The notes under the pieces are model-generated. The model was given only the letters and a program-made list of their open reading frames with translations. It searched no databases and was not told the origin of the DNA. This document shows, in pieces, positions 1 to 7,608 of a stretch of 47,448 nt of DNA. This DNA is from Streptomyces globisporus (GTDB lineage: Bacteria; Actinomycetota; Actinomycetes; Streptomycetales; Streptomycetaceae), in the NCBI RefSeq assembly GCF_003501885.1, contig NZ_QWFA01000044.1, positions 1 to 47,448 on the forward strand, given 5' to 3'. How positions within the stretch are numbered: position 1 is the stretch's first letter; each line of letters starts with the position of its first letter. The position numbers were made by a program, and so were the translations under genes.

Positions 1-6
1 CCCCCC

Positions 7-24
7 GCCCCGGAGGTGCGGGGC
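7..24 (-). terminator. Possible terminator after metQ
   Basis: GCCCCG, a 6-base loop and CGGGGC form a short GC hairpin 26 bases past the metQ stop codon. There is no U tract, which is normal in this GC-rich background. The stem is only 6 bp, so the call is weak. Confidence 0.35.
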
Positions 25-49
25 TCCGTCGGCAAGTGCCGGGCGGGGG

Positions 50-916
50 TCAGGACTTGGCGGGGGCGCCGAAGGCCGGGACGATCGAGCCCTGGTAGGT
101 GTCCTCGATGAACTTCTTGACCTCGTCGGAGTTGAGGAGCTTGGCGAGCTTCTCGACGCGCGGGTCCTTCTCGTTGCCCTCCTTGACGGCCAGGAAGTTG
201 GCGTACGGGTTGCCCTCGGCCTTCTCCAGGGCGATGGAGTCCTTGCCGGGCTCGAGCTTGGCCTCGATGGCGTAGTTGCCGTTGATGACGGCGGCGTCCA
301 CGTCGTTCAGGGCGCGGGGCACGGTGGCGGCCTCCAACTCCTTGAACTCCAGGCCCTTCTTGTCGGTGATGTCGCTCAGCTTGGCGCTGGTGCCGACGCC
401 GTCCTTGAGGGTGATGAGGCCGTTCTCGGCGAGCAGCTGGAGGGCGCGGCCGCCGTTGGTGGTGTCATTGGGGACGGCTATGGTCTGCCCGGCCTTGATG
501 TCCTTGAGGTCCTTGACCTTGTTGGAGTAGAGGCCGAGCGGCTCCAGGTGGACATTGACCACCGGCACGATGGTGGTCTTCTGCTTGGCGTTGAAGTCGT
601 CCAGGTAGGGCTTGTGCTGGAAGAAGTTGGCGTCGACCTGGCCGTTCTGGGTGGCGGTGTTCGGCAGGACGTAGTCCGTGAACTCCTTGACCTCCAGCTT
701 GAGGCCCTCCTTGTCCGCCAGGTTCTTCTCGACGAAGTTCAGGATGTCGGCGTGCGGCGTCGGGGACGCGGCGACGACGAGGGCCTTGGAGGTGTCGGCG
801 TTCGCGCCGGTCTCGCTCTTGGACGCCGGGTCGGAGGACGTACCGCAGGCGCTGAGGCCGAAGGCGAGGGCGGCGGTGGCGGCGGCAGCCGCGGTGATCT
901 TGATGTTCTTGCGCAC
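50..916 (-). CDS. metQ: Methionine ABC transporter substrate-binding lipoprotein
   Basis: 288 residues of the NlpA/MetQ family. It captures methionine (D- or L-) outside the cell and delivers it to MetNI. The N-terminus has a positively charged start, a hydrophobic Ala-rich stretch and the lipobox L21-S22-A23-C24, so Cys24 should be lipidated. The mature domain carries family hallmarks such as the HADIL stretch near residue 55, the FFQHKPYLDDF stretch near residue 100 and the IAVPNDTTNGGRALQLL stretch near residue 147. It is the last gene of a metN-metI-metQ operon, 78 bases after metI. Methionine specificity rests on operon context; the fold alone does not exclude related ligands. Confidence 0.93.
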   Translation of the reverse strand: MRKNIKITAAAAATAALAFGLSACGTSSDPASKSETGANADTSKALVVAASPTPHADILNFVEKNLADKEGLKLEVKEFTDYVLPNTATQNGQVDANFFQHKPYLDDFNAKQKTTIVPVVNVHLEPLGLYSNKVKDLKDIKAGQTIAVPNDTTNGGRALQLLAENGLITLKDGVGTSAKLSDITDKKGLEFKELEAATVPRALNDVDAAVINGNYAIEAKLEPGKDSIALEKAEGNPYANFLAVKEGNEKDPRVEKLAKLLNSDEVKKFIEDTYQGSIVPAFGAPAKS

Positions 917-994
917 GAAAAGTGCCTCTTTCTTGTGGTGGTGCGCCCGGACAAGGAGTTCGGGCTCGGTGGGGACGGAAAGTTCTGGGGTGCC

Positions 995-1666
995 TCAGGA
1001 AGCGGTGCGGCCGCGGCGGGCCAGCAGCCGGACGGTGAGGTCGCCGATCAGCTGGATCACGGTGACGATGACGATCAGCAGCGCGACGGTGATCAGCATG
1101 AACTGGTTGTCGAAGCGCTGGAATCCGTAGGTGACGGCCTTGGAGCCGAGCCCTTCGCCGCCGACCGCGCCGGCCATCGCGGAGTAGCCGATGAGCACGA
1201 TGAGGGTGGTGGTGACGCCCGAGACGAGCGAGGGCAGGGCCTGCGGGAGGAGCACCTTGCGGACGATCGTGGGGATGGAGCCGCCCATCGACTGGACCGC
1301 TTCGACGAGCCCGTGGTCGACCTCCCGGATCGCCGTCTCGACGAGCCGGGCGAAGAACGGGATGGCGCCGACGGCGAGCGGCACGATCATCGCGGTGGGG
1401 CCGATGAAGGTGCCGACGACCCAGGTGGTGAAGGGGATCAGGGCGATCAGCAGGATGATGAACGGCAGCGAGCGGCCGATGTTCACGATCACGCCGATGA
1501 CCTTGTTCACCACGGTGTTCTGGAGCAGTCCGCCCTTGTCGGTGAGGACCAGCAGAACACCGAGCGGCAGTCCGCCGACAACGGTGACCAGGGCGGACCA
1601 CAGCACCATGTAGAGGGTGTCGTAGGTGCCCTGGGTCAGCAGGGGCTGCATTTCGGACCAGGTCAC
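995..1666 (-). CDS. metI: Methionine ABC transporter permease
   Basis: 223-residue inner-membrane permease of the MetI family with five or six hydrophobic helices. The cytoplasmic EAA coupling loop is visible as EAVQSMGGSIPTIVRKVLLP (about residues 130-150), which docks onto MetN. The GTG start overlaps the metN stop codon in a GTGA arrangement, so the two are translationally coupled and probably made at matched levels. With MetN and MetQ it forms a complete methionine importer. Confidence 0.94.
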   Translation of the reverse strand: MTWSEMQPLLTQGTYDTLYMVLWSALVTVVGGLPLGVLLVLTDKGGLLQNTVVNKVIGVIVNIGRSLPFIILLIALIPFTTWVVGTFIGPTAMIVPLAVGAIPFFARLVETAIREVDHGLVEAVQSMGGSIPTIVRKVLLPQALPSLVSGVTTTLIVLIGYSAMAGAVGGEGLGSKAVTYGFQRFDNQFMLITVALLIVIVTVIQLIGDLTVRLLARRGRTAS

Positions 1667-2742
1667 TTGACGACCTCCTTGGTGATCGCGGCGGGCGTCT
1701 GCTCCGGTACGAGGGGGGTCGCGGCGGTCGCGGCGCTCTCGCCGTCGACGACCTCGGCCTGGAGGCCCTGTTCGCGCAGGAAGCCGATGGGGACGACGTT
1801 CTCCTCGAACCGGCCGGGCAGTTCGATGCGCATCCGGCCGATCTGCTTGCCGCCGACGGTGTCCATCGCGGCGCCGAGGATCGAGATGTCGATGTTGTAC
1901 GTCCGCGAGAGCTGGGAGATGACCGGCTGGGAGGCCGACTCCCCCTGGAAGGTGACGTCGACGACCGTGCGGTCCGGGCCGGATGCGGTGCCGCCGACCG
2001 GGAACAGCTCCTGGGCCAGTTCGGAGCCGGGGGTGGCGAGGAGTTCGCCGACGGTCCCGGACTCGACGATCCTGCCGCGCTGCATGAGCGCCGCGGAGTC
2101 GCAGATGGTCTTGACGACGTCCATCTCGTGGGTGATGAGCAGGACGGTGAGGCCGAGCTGCTGGTTGAGGTCGCGCAGCAGCTGGAGGATGGAGCGGGTG
2201 GTCTCGGGGTCGAGCGCGGAGGTCGCCTCGTCGGAGAGCAGCACCTGGGGGTCGCCCGCGAGGGCGCGGGCTATGCCCACGCGCTGCTTCTGGCCGCCGG
2301 AGAGCTGTCCGGGGTAGGACTTCGCCTTGTCGGCGAGGCCGACCAGGTCGAGCAGCTCCTTGGCCTTGCGGGTGCGCGCCTGGCCGGAGACGCCGAGGAT
2401 TTCCAGCGGGAGTTCGATGTTGTCCAGGACGGTGCGGGAGTCCAGCAGATTGAAGTGCTGGAAGACCATGCCGATGCGGGTGCGCGCCCGGCGCAGCTCG
2501 GCGCTCGCCCGCCGACCGCGGCCGGCGAGGGCGGTGAGATCCTGGCCGGCCACCGTCACGGTGCCGGAGGTGGGGCGTTCCAGGAGGTTGACGCAGCGGA
2601 TGAGGGAGGACTTGCCGGCGCCGCTCTGTCCGATGACGCCGTACACCTCGCCTTCGCGGACGTGCAGGTCGACGCCGTCGAGTGCGGTGACCTCACGGTC
2701 GCGCGACTGGTAGACCTTCGTGAGGCCCGTCGTGGTGATCAC
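1663..2742 (-). CDS. metN: Methionine ABC transporter ATP-binding protein
   Basis: 359-residue ATPase that drives the MetNIQ importer. Visible motifs are Walker A GQSGAGKS (residues 38-45), the signature LSGGQKQR, Walker B VLLSDEAT and an H-loop in the LLITHEMDV stretch. After about residue 260 comes a C-terminal NIL-type domain, which in MetN homologues binds methionine and inhibits transport when internal methionine is high. The start is a GTG with only a weak GGAAA upstream as ribosome binding site. It is the first gene of the operon and lies behind a long leader region containing a Cys/Met-codon ORF. Confidence 0.94.
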   Translation of the reverse strand: MITTTGLTKVYQSRDREVTALDGVDLHVREGEVYGVIGQSGAGKSSLIRCVNLLERPTSGTVTVAGQDLTALAGRGRRASAELRRARTRIGMVFQHFNLLDSRTVLDNIELPLEILGVSGQARTRKAKELLDLVGLADKAKSYPGQLSGGQKQRVGIARALAGDPQVLLSDEATSALDPETTRSILQLLRDLNQQLGLTVLLITHEMDVVKTICDSAALMQRGRIVESGTVGELLATPGSELAQELFPVGGTASGPDRTVVDVTFQGESASQPVISQLSRTYNIDISILGAAMDTVGGKQIGRMRIELPGRFEENVVPIGFLREQGLQAEVVDGESAATAATPLVPEQTPAAITKEVVK

Positions 2743-2961
2743 AGGGGGTTTCCGTCACTGTCGAGTGCGCGGCGCGGTGTCCGCCGGGCACGGGGCATTC
2801 GTCGAGGAGACTGTTTCGGGCTGTGGGCCGGGGTACGTCTCGGCACGGCTTCGGGCGGCGATCGGCCGGGGGTCAGCGCATGCGTGGGCAGGCTCGTTCC
2901 GTGGACTGCGAACGGCACAGGCTCGGTCTCGCTTCGGGGCGCGAGGCTCAGGCGGGGGCCC
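2743..2961 (-). promoter_or_regulatory. metN 5' leader between the small ORF and metN
   Basis: About 220 bases lie between the stop of the 28-codon ORF and metN, long for an untranslated spacer. Read on the minus strand it begins with CTCGC, 8 bases and GCGAG (2928-2945), just past the ORF stop, and GAGCC-type repeats recur three times between 2889 and 2950. This suits alternative folding in an attenuator. No known SAM riboswitch class is recognisable by eye. The role is inferred from position only. Confidence 0.35.
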
Positions 2962-3048
2962 TCAGAAGGCGCGCATTCGACACATACAACGAGCACCGGG
3001 CGTGCTGATCGCCTCGGTCGCAAGGGTGCGGCTGCTCGTCGTGGTCAT
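2962..3048 (-). CDS. Putative 28-aa leader peptide upstream of metNIQ
   Basis: An ATG ORF of 28 residues, preceded by GGGG about 3 bases upstream, whose C-terminus reads ARCMCRMRAF. Two Cys and two Met codons sit within the last eight sense codons, directly before the stop and a GC hairpin. That arrangement resembles ribosome-mediated attenuators in which scarcity of the encoded amino acid stalls translation, and the downstream operon imports methionine. I do not recognise the sequence as a known leader family. It could still be chance coding potential in GC-rich DNA. The ORF extends in frame upstream to 3216, but the internal ATG gives the compact version. Confidence 0.45.
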   Translation of the reverse strand: MTTTSSRTLATEAISTPGARCMCRMRAF

Positions 3049-3334
3049 GGGCCCCAGTAAAACAGACGTGAGGTCGCCGTGATCCCGGTTGTCCGCATAG
3101 CGGACAGTCCTGGATGGCCGGAAGCTCACCTTCCGATTCGACCGCCCGGCTCTGCACATAAGCCCTGTGACCTGCGATGACGGGCATGATTCGGGGGTGT
3201 ATCCGGTGGCACCCACCCCCTCGGGGAGCGGAACCTCGACCGCCGGTTGTGTTCAAGGCCACCCTCGCGCCGCCGGGGCGGCAGCCGCCCGCGCGGTGGC
3301 CGGGGCCGCACGCGGGCGGGCGTTCCGTCCGTAA

Positions 3335-3340
3335 TACCCT
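3335..3340 (+). promoter_or_regulatory. Likely -10 element of a leaderless transcript
   Basis: TACCCT (TAnnnT) is followed by exactly six bases and the ATG of the next gene. This is the usual geometry of a leaderless actinobacterial mRNA that starts at its own initiation codon. The same hexamer and spacing recur at 31508. No convincing -35 was seen. Confidence 0.5.
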
Positions 3341-3346
3341 CGACTC

Positions 3347-3706
3347 ATGCTTGACGCCCTGACGGTCGCGGTCGCCGTGACCGCGCTCGCCCTCGCCGCC
3401 TGGTGCGGACACGCCGCCTACCGGGACCAGCCGACGAAGGACTGGCATTTCATCGGGATGGCGGTCGTCTCCGTGCTGGCGCTGGCCCAGTTGGTGGTGG
3501 GCGTCGTACAGCTGGCGCGCGGGGAGCGGCCGGAGCAGGGCATGGCGGTGTTCATCGCCTATCTGATCGGCTCGTTCGCGGCGGTGCCCGCGGCCGGATT
3601 CCTGTCGTTGACCGAGCGGACCCGCTGGGGCTCGGTCACGGTGGCGGCGGGCGCGGTCGTGCTGGCGGTTCTGGAAGTCCGGCTCTATGACATCTGGGGA
3701 AACTGA
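3347..3706 (+). CDS. Small four-helix membrane protein
   Basis: 119 residues with four hydrophobic segments (about residues 3-23, 37-57, 68-87 and 93-112) and short charged loops. I do not recognise a family. There is no ribosome binding site immediately upstream, but a TACCCT -10 lies six bases before the ATG, which supports a leaderless start here. It is followed almost without gap by a second small membrane protein on the same strand, and the two are probably co-expressed. About 300 bases upstream (3049-3334) hold no gene that I can support. Confidence 0.75.
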   Translation: MLDALTVAVAVTALALAAWCGHAAYRDQPTKDWHFIGMAVVSVLALAQLVVGVVQLARGERPEQGMAVFIAYLIGSFAAVPAAGFLSLTERTRWGSVTVAAGAVVLAVLEVRLYDIWGN

Positions 3707-3707
3707 C

Positions 3708-4163
3708 GTGAGCGACGCCGACCGCCCCGAGGTGGCCACGGCCCCGAAGCCGGCCTTCGAGCTGGGCACCGGACCGGGCAGGGTTCTGGTCTGGTTCTAC
3801 GGGGTGTTCACGGTCGCGGCGGCCTCGCGCTCGATCGTTCAGATGATCATGGACTTCGACCGGGCGCCGCTGGCGTACGTGCTCTCGGCCGTCGCGGCCG
3901 TTGTGTACGGCTTCATCACGTACTCGCTGGTGCGTGGCGGGGAGAAGGCCCGGAGGGCGGCGCTGGTGTGCTGCGCGGCGGAGCTGCTGGGCGTGCTGGT
4001 CGTCGGCGCGTGGACGCTGGCCGAGCCTGCCGCGTTCCCGGACGCGACGGTGTGGTCGGACTTCGGGATGGGCTACCTCTTCATCCCGGTGATCCTGCCG
4101 GTCACCGGGATGATCTGGCTGCGCCGCGCGAAGACGGTGGCGGTCCGAGGCCTGCCGCTGTAA
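3708..4163 (+). CDS. Small membrane protein, possibly paired with the preceding gene
   Basis: 151 residues from a GTG start preceded by GGGGAAA at a good distance. An in-frame ATG at 3687 would overlap the preceding gene and has no better signal. After a 20-residue polar, proline-rich N-terminus there are four hydrophobic segments ending with a short basic tail. The family is unknown to me. The two-gene layout suggests a small membrane complex, but nothing in the sequence indicates a substrate. Confidence 0.72.
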   Translation: MSDADRPEVATAPKPAFELGTGPGRVLVWFYGVFTVAAASRSIVQMIMDFDRAPLAYVLSAVAAVVYGFITYSLVRGGEKARRAALVCCAAELLGVLVVGAWTLAEPAAFPDATVWSDFGMGYLFIPVILPVTGMIWLRRAKTVAVRGLPL

Positions 4164-4200
4164 CCGGCCCCGTTCCGCCCGACCTCGCGCGGCGTTCCGG

Positions 4201-4704
4201 TCAGGCGCTGGCCACGAAGTCCCGGTCGGCGGCGTCCTTCTCCAGCAGGACCATCTGTACGCCGTCGGCTCCGGTGACGGCCCCCACCTGGGCGTATCCG
4301 GCCTTCCGGTAGAGCCGCAGATTGCTCTCGCTGCGGTGGCCGCTGTGCAGCCGGAAGCGGGTCGCCGCCCGCTCGGCGGTCAGGGCGGACTCGGCGGCCA
4401 GCAGCAGCCGGGCGCCGAGGCCGTGGCCCTGTAGCCGGGGGTGGACGCAGAGCTTGCCGATCAGGCCCGTGCCGTCGGGGTCGGTGAATCCTCGGACCGC
4501 GCCGACGACTTCGTCCCCGAGCCGGGCCACGAACACCAGGTCGTCGGCGACTTCGGCGCGCAGTGAGTCAAGGGTCTGGACGAGCGGGTCGATCCGGTAG
4601 TTGTCGTACAGCTCGGCCTCGCGCTGGAAGCAGAGGTACTGAAGTCTGAAGATCTGCTCGACGTCCTGTGCCGTCGCCGCCGAGATGGTCACGCTCATGC
4701 CCAT
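4201..4704 (-). CDS. GNAT-family N-acetyltransferase
   Basis: 167-residue single-domain acetyltransferase. The acetyl-CoA-binding stretch is visible as KLCVHPRLQGHGLGARLLLAAE (motif A, Q/RxxGxG/A variant GHGLGA) and is followed by the FRLHSGHRSESNLRLYRKAGY helix typical of GNATs. The substrate is not predictable. The start at 4704 was chosen because GGGAGG lies nine bases upstream; an in-frame ATG at 4698 and one at 4725 are alternatives. It lies 46 bases past the start side of a small sigma factor gene on the same strand. Confidence 0.85.
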   Translation of the reverse strand: MGMSVTISAATAQDVEQIFRLQYLCFQREAELYDNYRIDPLVQTLDSLRAEVADDLVFVARLGDEVVGAVRGFTDPDGTGLIGKLCVHPRLQGHGLGARLLLAAESALTAERAATRFRLHSGHRSESNLRLYRKAGYAQVGAVTGADGVQMVLLEKDAADRDFVASA

Positions 4705-4750
4705 GTGTGCACGCCTCCCGCTCACCTGTCCGCCGGTTGCCTACCGCTCC

Positions 4751-5296
4751 CTATCCCCGCACGGATGGGGCGACAACCTCCGCAGCCAGCATTCTGCGCA
4801 GACATCCAAGGCAACGGGAACGGATCGGACCCAAACTCCCCTGTGACATACCCAACTCCCCTGCGATTTCCCGGTAGGTCGGGTCGCCGGGGTCGAGTAA
4901 CGCCTCCAGCAGCCTGGGGCAGCGTCCGGGCAGCCGGGCCATCGCGGAGCGCAACGCCCGGCGTTCGGCGGCCCCGAGCGCGGCGCGTTCCGGGCAGTCG
5001 GCCGGCCCGGCGACGGGTTCCGTTCCGGCGTACGGGCGTTCGCGCCGGACCGTGCGGCGGCCCCGGCGGGCCTCGGCCCGTACGGTGTCGCGGACCCAGC
5101 GGGCGGCGTCGGCGGGCGGTCCGGCGGCGGCCGGGCGCTCCAGCAGCCGCACCCAGACGCTCTGTTCGAGGTCGGCGGGGTCGACCCCGGCGGCCGGGGC
5201 CTCGGCCCTCGCCTCCGCGCGCACCAGGGGTTGCAGGGCGCGGACGACGAGGGCGGTGGCGGGGCCGGGGTCGAGGTCATGATCGAGAAGCGTCAT
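4751..5296 (-). CDS. Small sigma-70-family (ECF-like) sigma factor
   Basis: 181 residues. An N-terminal region 2-like segment contains PADLEQSVWVRLLER, matching the DLxQEtfxRxw core of ECF sigma factors. A C-terminal region 4 helix-turn-helix follows (DPTYREIAGELGMSQGSLGPIRSRCLGCLRRML, about residues 138-170) and should contact the -35 element. The middle is arginine-rich. No anti-sigma factor gene is adjacent, so the control mechanism is open. The target promoters are unknown. The ATG has only a weak GGGG upstream. Confidence 0.83.
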   Translation of the reverse strand: MTLLDHDLDPGPATALVVRALQPLVRAEARAEAPAAGVDPADLEQSVWVRLLERPAAAGPPADAARWVRDTVRAEARRGRRTVRRERPYAGTEPVAGPADCPERAALGAAERRALRSAMARLPGRCPRLLEALLDPGDPTYREIAGELGMSQGSLGPIRSRCLGCLRRMLAAEVVAPSVRG

Positions 5297-5382
5297 GCCC
5301 CGGCGGACGTGCCGGTGGGGGCGGCCGGTTGCTCCGGCCGCTCCGCACCACCCGACCGGGGCATGCGGGGGCGTACGGCTGA

Positions 5383-5438
5383 CGGCGCGCCTCGCGTACG
5401 AGCCCCCGGGCGAAGCAGCCCGTAAGGGAGGCGCGCCG
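5383..5438 (-). terminator. Two-stem terminator after the phosphodiesterase gene
   Basis: CGGCGCGCCTC (5383-5393) pairs perfectly with GAGGCGCGCCG (5428-5438). The intervening loop holds a second hairpin, CGGGC-6-GCCCG (5407-5422). It ends 5 bases from the stop of the minus-strand gene at 5444 and fits an intrinsic terminator without a U tract. Confidence 0.65.
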
Positions 5439-5443
5439 CCGCG

Positions 5444-6604
5444 TCAGCGTCCCGCGTGGTCCGCCGCGGCGAGCAGCGCCGTGTCCGGGTGGTCGGCGAA
5501 GATGCCGTCGATGCCGGTGGCGAAGTAGGCCGCGCAGGCGCCGAACACGTCCCCGTAGGCGTTGGGGTCGGTGCCGCGCCGGAAGTCGGCGGGCAGGAAG
5601 CTGTTCTCGTTGCGCAGCGTGTACGGGTGGAGCAGCAGGCCCTTGGCGTGCGCGTCCCGCACCAGGGTGGTCGGGGTGGTCAGTCGCCCCGAGGCATCCT
5701 TGGGGATGACCAGGTCGAGGGTGGGGCCGATGCCCTGGGCGAAGGAGGCCATCCACTTCAGCCCGGCGGGCTTCACCAGATCGGCGACCGTGCGCGGGTC
5801 CCCCGACTCGACGAAGTCCCAGGGGCGCTCCTTGGGGCCGGACAGCAGGACGATGCGCGGGGTGTCGACAAGCCGTGCGAGGCGCTGGACCGAGCCGGGC
5901 TCGAAGGACTGGAGGATGAGCGGGGAGTTCCTGCGGTCCCGGCCGTACCGGCGCAGCAGCCGGGCGAGGGGCTCCTCCAGGCCGAGGCCGAGCTTCCGGA
6001 AGTAGGTGGGGTGCTTGGTCTCGACGTACAGCCAGACGGGCGCACCGCGCTTGCGGCCCTCCTTCTCGGCCCAGCGCAGGACCTCCTCGAAGGTGGGGAC
6101 CGTCCACCGGCCGTTGTAGAGGGTGTTGTCCGGACGGTTGCCCGGGATGCGCTCCTTGGCCCGCAGGGTCTTGAGCTCGGCGAGGGTGAAGTCCTCGGTG
6201 AACCAGCCGGTGTAGGAGACGCCGTCGATGCTCTTGGTCGTCCTGCGGCCCGCGAACTCGGGATGGTCGGCGACGTCGGTGGTGCCGGTGATGTCGTTCT
6301 CGTGACGGCAGACGAGATGGCCGTCCTTGGTCGGCACGAGGTCCTGCTCGACGATGTGCGCGCCCATGTCGAGGGCCAGCTGGTAGGAGCCGAGGGTGTG
6401 CTCGGGGCGGTAGCCACTGGCCCCGCGGTGGCCGATCACCGTGGGTACGGGCAGATCGCGCAGCGACCCGTGGCCGCCTGTGCCGTGGCCACGGCCCCGC
6501 TCGGCGGCCTGGGCGGCGGCGGGCAGGCCGAGGGCCGCGGTGCCGAGGACCGCGGCGCCCAGAAGGGTCCGCCGGCCGGGGGTCTTCCGCGCACGCTCCG
6601 TCAT
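5444..6604 (-). CDS. Secreted glycerophosphodiester phosphodiesterase
   Basis: 386 residues. The N-terminus has a twin-arginine signal (GRRTLLGAAVLGTAAL, ending near AQA), so the enzyme is probably exported folded. The GDPD catalytic core is clear: VIGHRGASGYRPEHTLGSY, then DMGAHIVEQDLVPTKDG and LVCRHE, giving the His/Glu/Asp metal and catalytic residues. It hydrolyses deacylated phospholipid headgroups to glycerol-3-phosphate plus alcohol, supplying phosphate or carbon. The start was set at the ATG with GAGGAG nine bases upstream rather than the longer reading to 6718. It is a monocistronic gene with a strong hairpin after it. Confidence 0.92.
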   Translation of the reverse strand: MTERARKTPGRRTLLGAAVLGTAALGLPAAAQAAERGRGHGTGGHGSLRDLPVPTVIGHRGASGYRPEHTLGSYQLALDMGAHIVEQDLVPTKDGHLVCRHENDITGTTDVADHPEFAGRRTTKSIDGVSYTGWFTEDFTLAELKTLRAKERIPGNRPDNTLYNGRWTVPTFEEVLRWAEKEGRKRGAPVWLYVETKHPTYFRKLGLGLEEPLARLLRRYGRDRRNSPLILQSFEPGSVQRLARLVDTPRIVLLSGPKERPWDFVESGDPRTVADLVKPAGLKWMASFAQGIGPTLDLVIPKDASGRLTTPTTLVRDAHAKGLLLHPYTLRNENSFLPADFRRGTDPNAYGDVFGACAAYFATGIDGIFADHPDTALLAAADHAGR

Positions 6605-6867
6605 GAATGCTCCTCGCTTGGTGATGTCCGGGACCGGTCGAGCGAGGCCCGATCGTAGGCTGGGAGACGTAACCGAGGACGGACCTTCGGCCAACGTGGC
6701 GGAAACACATGTCAACACCGCGTATCCGCTCCGTGAACCCGATGTGCGATCAGCGCATACCCGCGAGTATCGTCCTCACCTGCACCGACCATCATCCGTC
6801 GGCACCGGCCACCGCCCGTGGGACCCGCTCCCTCGCGGCCGGCCCGGCCACGACACCGGAGGAACCG

Positions 6868-7539
6868 TTGTCCCGTCTCACGGTCATCAAGGCAGTGCTC
6901 GGACCGATTCTGCGCCTGATGTTCCGCCCCCAGGTGGAGGGCGCCGAGAACATTCCCGGGACCGGGCCGGTGATCCTCGCGGGCAACCACCTGACGTTCA
7001 TCGACTCGATGGTCATGCCGATCTGCGTCGACCGGCCGGTGTTCTACATCGGCAAGGACGAGTACGTCACGGGCAAGGGGCTCAAGGGCCGGCTGATGGC
7101 CTGGTTCTTCACCGGCTGCGGCATGATCCCGGTGGACCGGGACGGTGGCCGGGGCGGCGTCGCGGCGCTGATGACGGGCCGCCGGGTGCTGGAGGAGGGG
7201 CAGGCCTTCGCGATCTACCCCGAGGGCACCCGCTCCCCCGACGGCCGGCTCTACCGGGGCCGTACGGGCATCGCGCGGCTGACGCTGATGACGGGCGCGC
7301 CGGTGATCCCGTTCGCGATGATCGGGACGGACAAGCTGCAGCCGGGCGGCGCGGGTCTCCCCCGGCCGGGCAAGGTCACGGTGCGCTTCGGCGAGCCGAT
7401 GGAGTTCTCCCGGTACGAGGGCATGGACCGCGACCGCTATGTGCTGCGGGCGGTGACGGACTCGGTGATGGCCGAGGTGATGCGGCTGTCCGGCCAGGAG
7501 TACGTGGACATGTACGCGACGAAGGCGAAGGCGGCCTGA
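6868..7539 (+). CDS. 1-acyl-sn-glycerol-3-phosphate acyltransferase (PlsC family)
   Basis: 223 residues from a TTG start that sits directly behind GGAGGAA; the frame is open further upstream but has no signal there. The PlsC motifs are present: H41-x4-D46 (NHLTFID), the RDGGR stretch after GMIPVDR, PEGTRSPDG near residue 120 and VIPFAMIGT. The enzyme acylates lysophosphatidate to phosphatidate at the membrane during phospholipid synthesis. Its neighbour on the other strand cleaves glycerophosphodiesters, but nothing shows that they work together. Confidence 0.9.
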   Translation: MSRLTVIKAVLGPILRLMFRPQVEGAENIPGTGPVILAGNHLTFIDSMVMPICVDRPVFYIGKDEYVTGKGLKGRLMAWFFTGCGMIPVDRDGGRGGVAALMTGRRVLEEGQAFAIYPEGTRSPDGRLYRGRTGIARLTLMTGAPVIPFAMIGTDKLQPGGAGLPRPGKVTVRFGEPMEFSRYEGMDRDRYVLRAVTDSVMAEVMRLSGQEYVDMYATKAKAA

Positions 7540-7558
7540 TCCGGTAGGCCGCGTGGAC

Positions 7559-7601
7559 GACGAAGGGCCCGCACCCCACTCCGGGGTGCGGGCCCTTCGT
7601 C
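7559..7601. terminator. Bidirectional terminator between convergent genes
   Basis: A perfect stem of 19 bp pairs 7559-7577 with 7583-7601 around a five-base loop (ACTCC). It lies between the acyltransferase stop (7539) and the stop of the convergent MFS gene (7609), so it can end both transcripts. It is the strongest hairpin in the window. Confidence 0.88.
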
Positions 7602-7608
7602 ATGCGCC

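Noticed and set aside
548..2317. Long plus-strand open frame opposite the met operon
   Set aside because: It is antisense to metQ, metI and metN, is rich in Gly/Arg/Asp, has no domain or ribosome binding site, and is the expected shadow of GC-rich third positions.
2743..3060. SAM riboswitch upstream of metN
   Set aside because: No core of the SAM-I, SAM-II or SAM-IV classes could be recognised by eye; the Cys/Met leader ORF is the better-supported regulatory signal.
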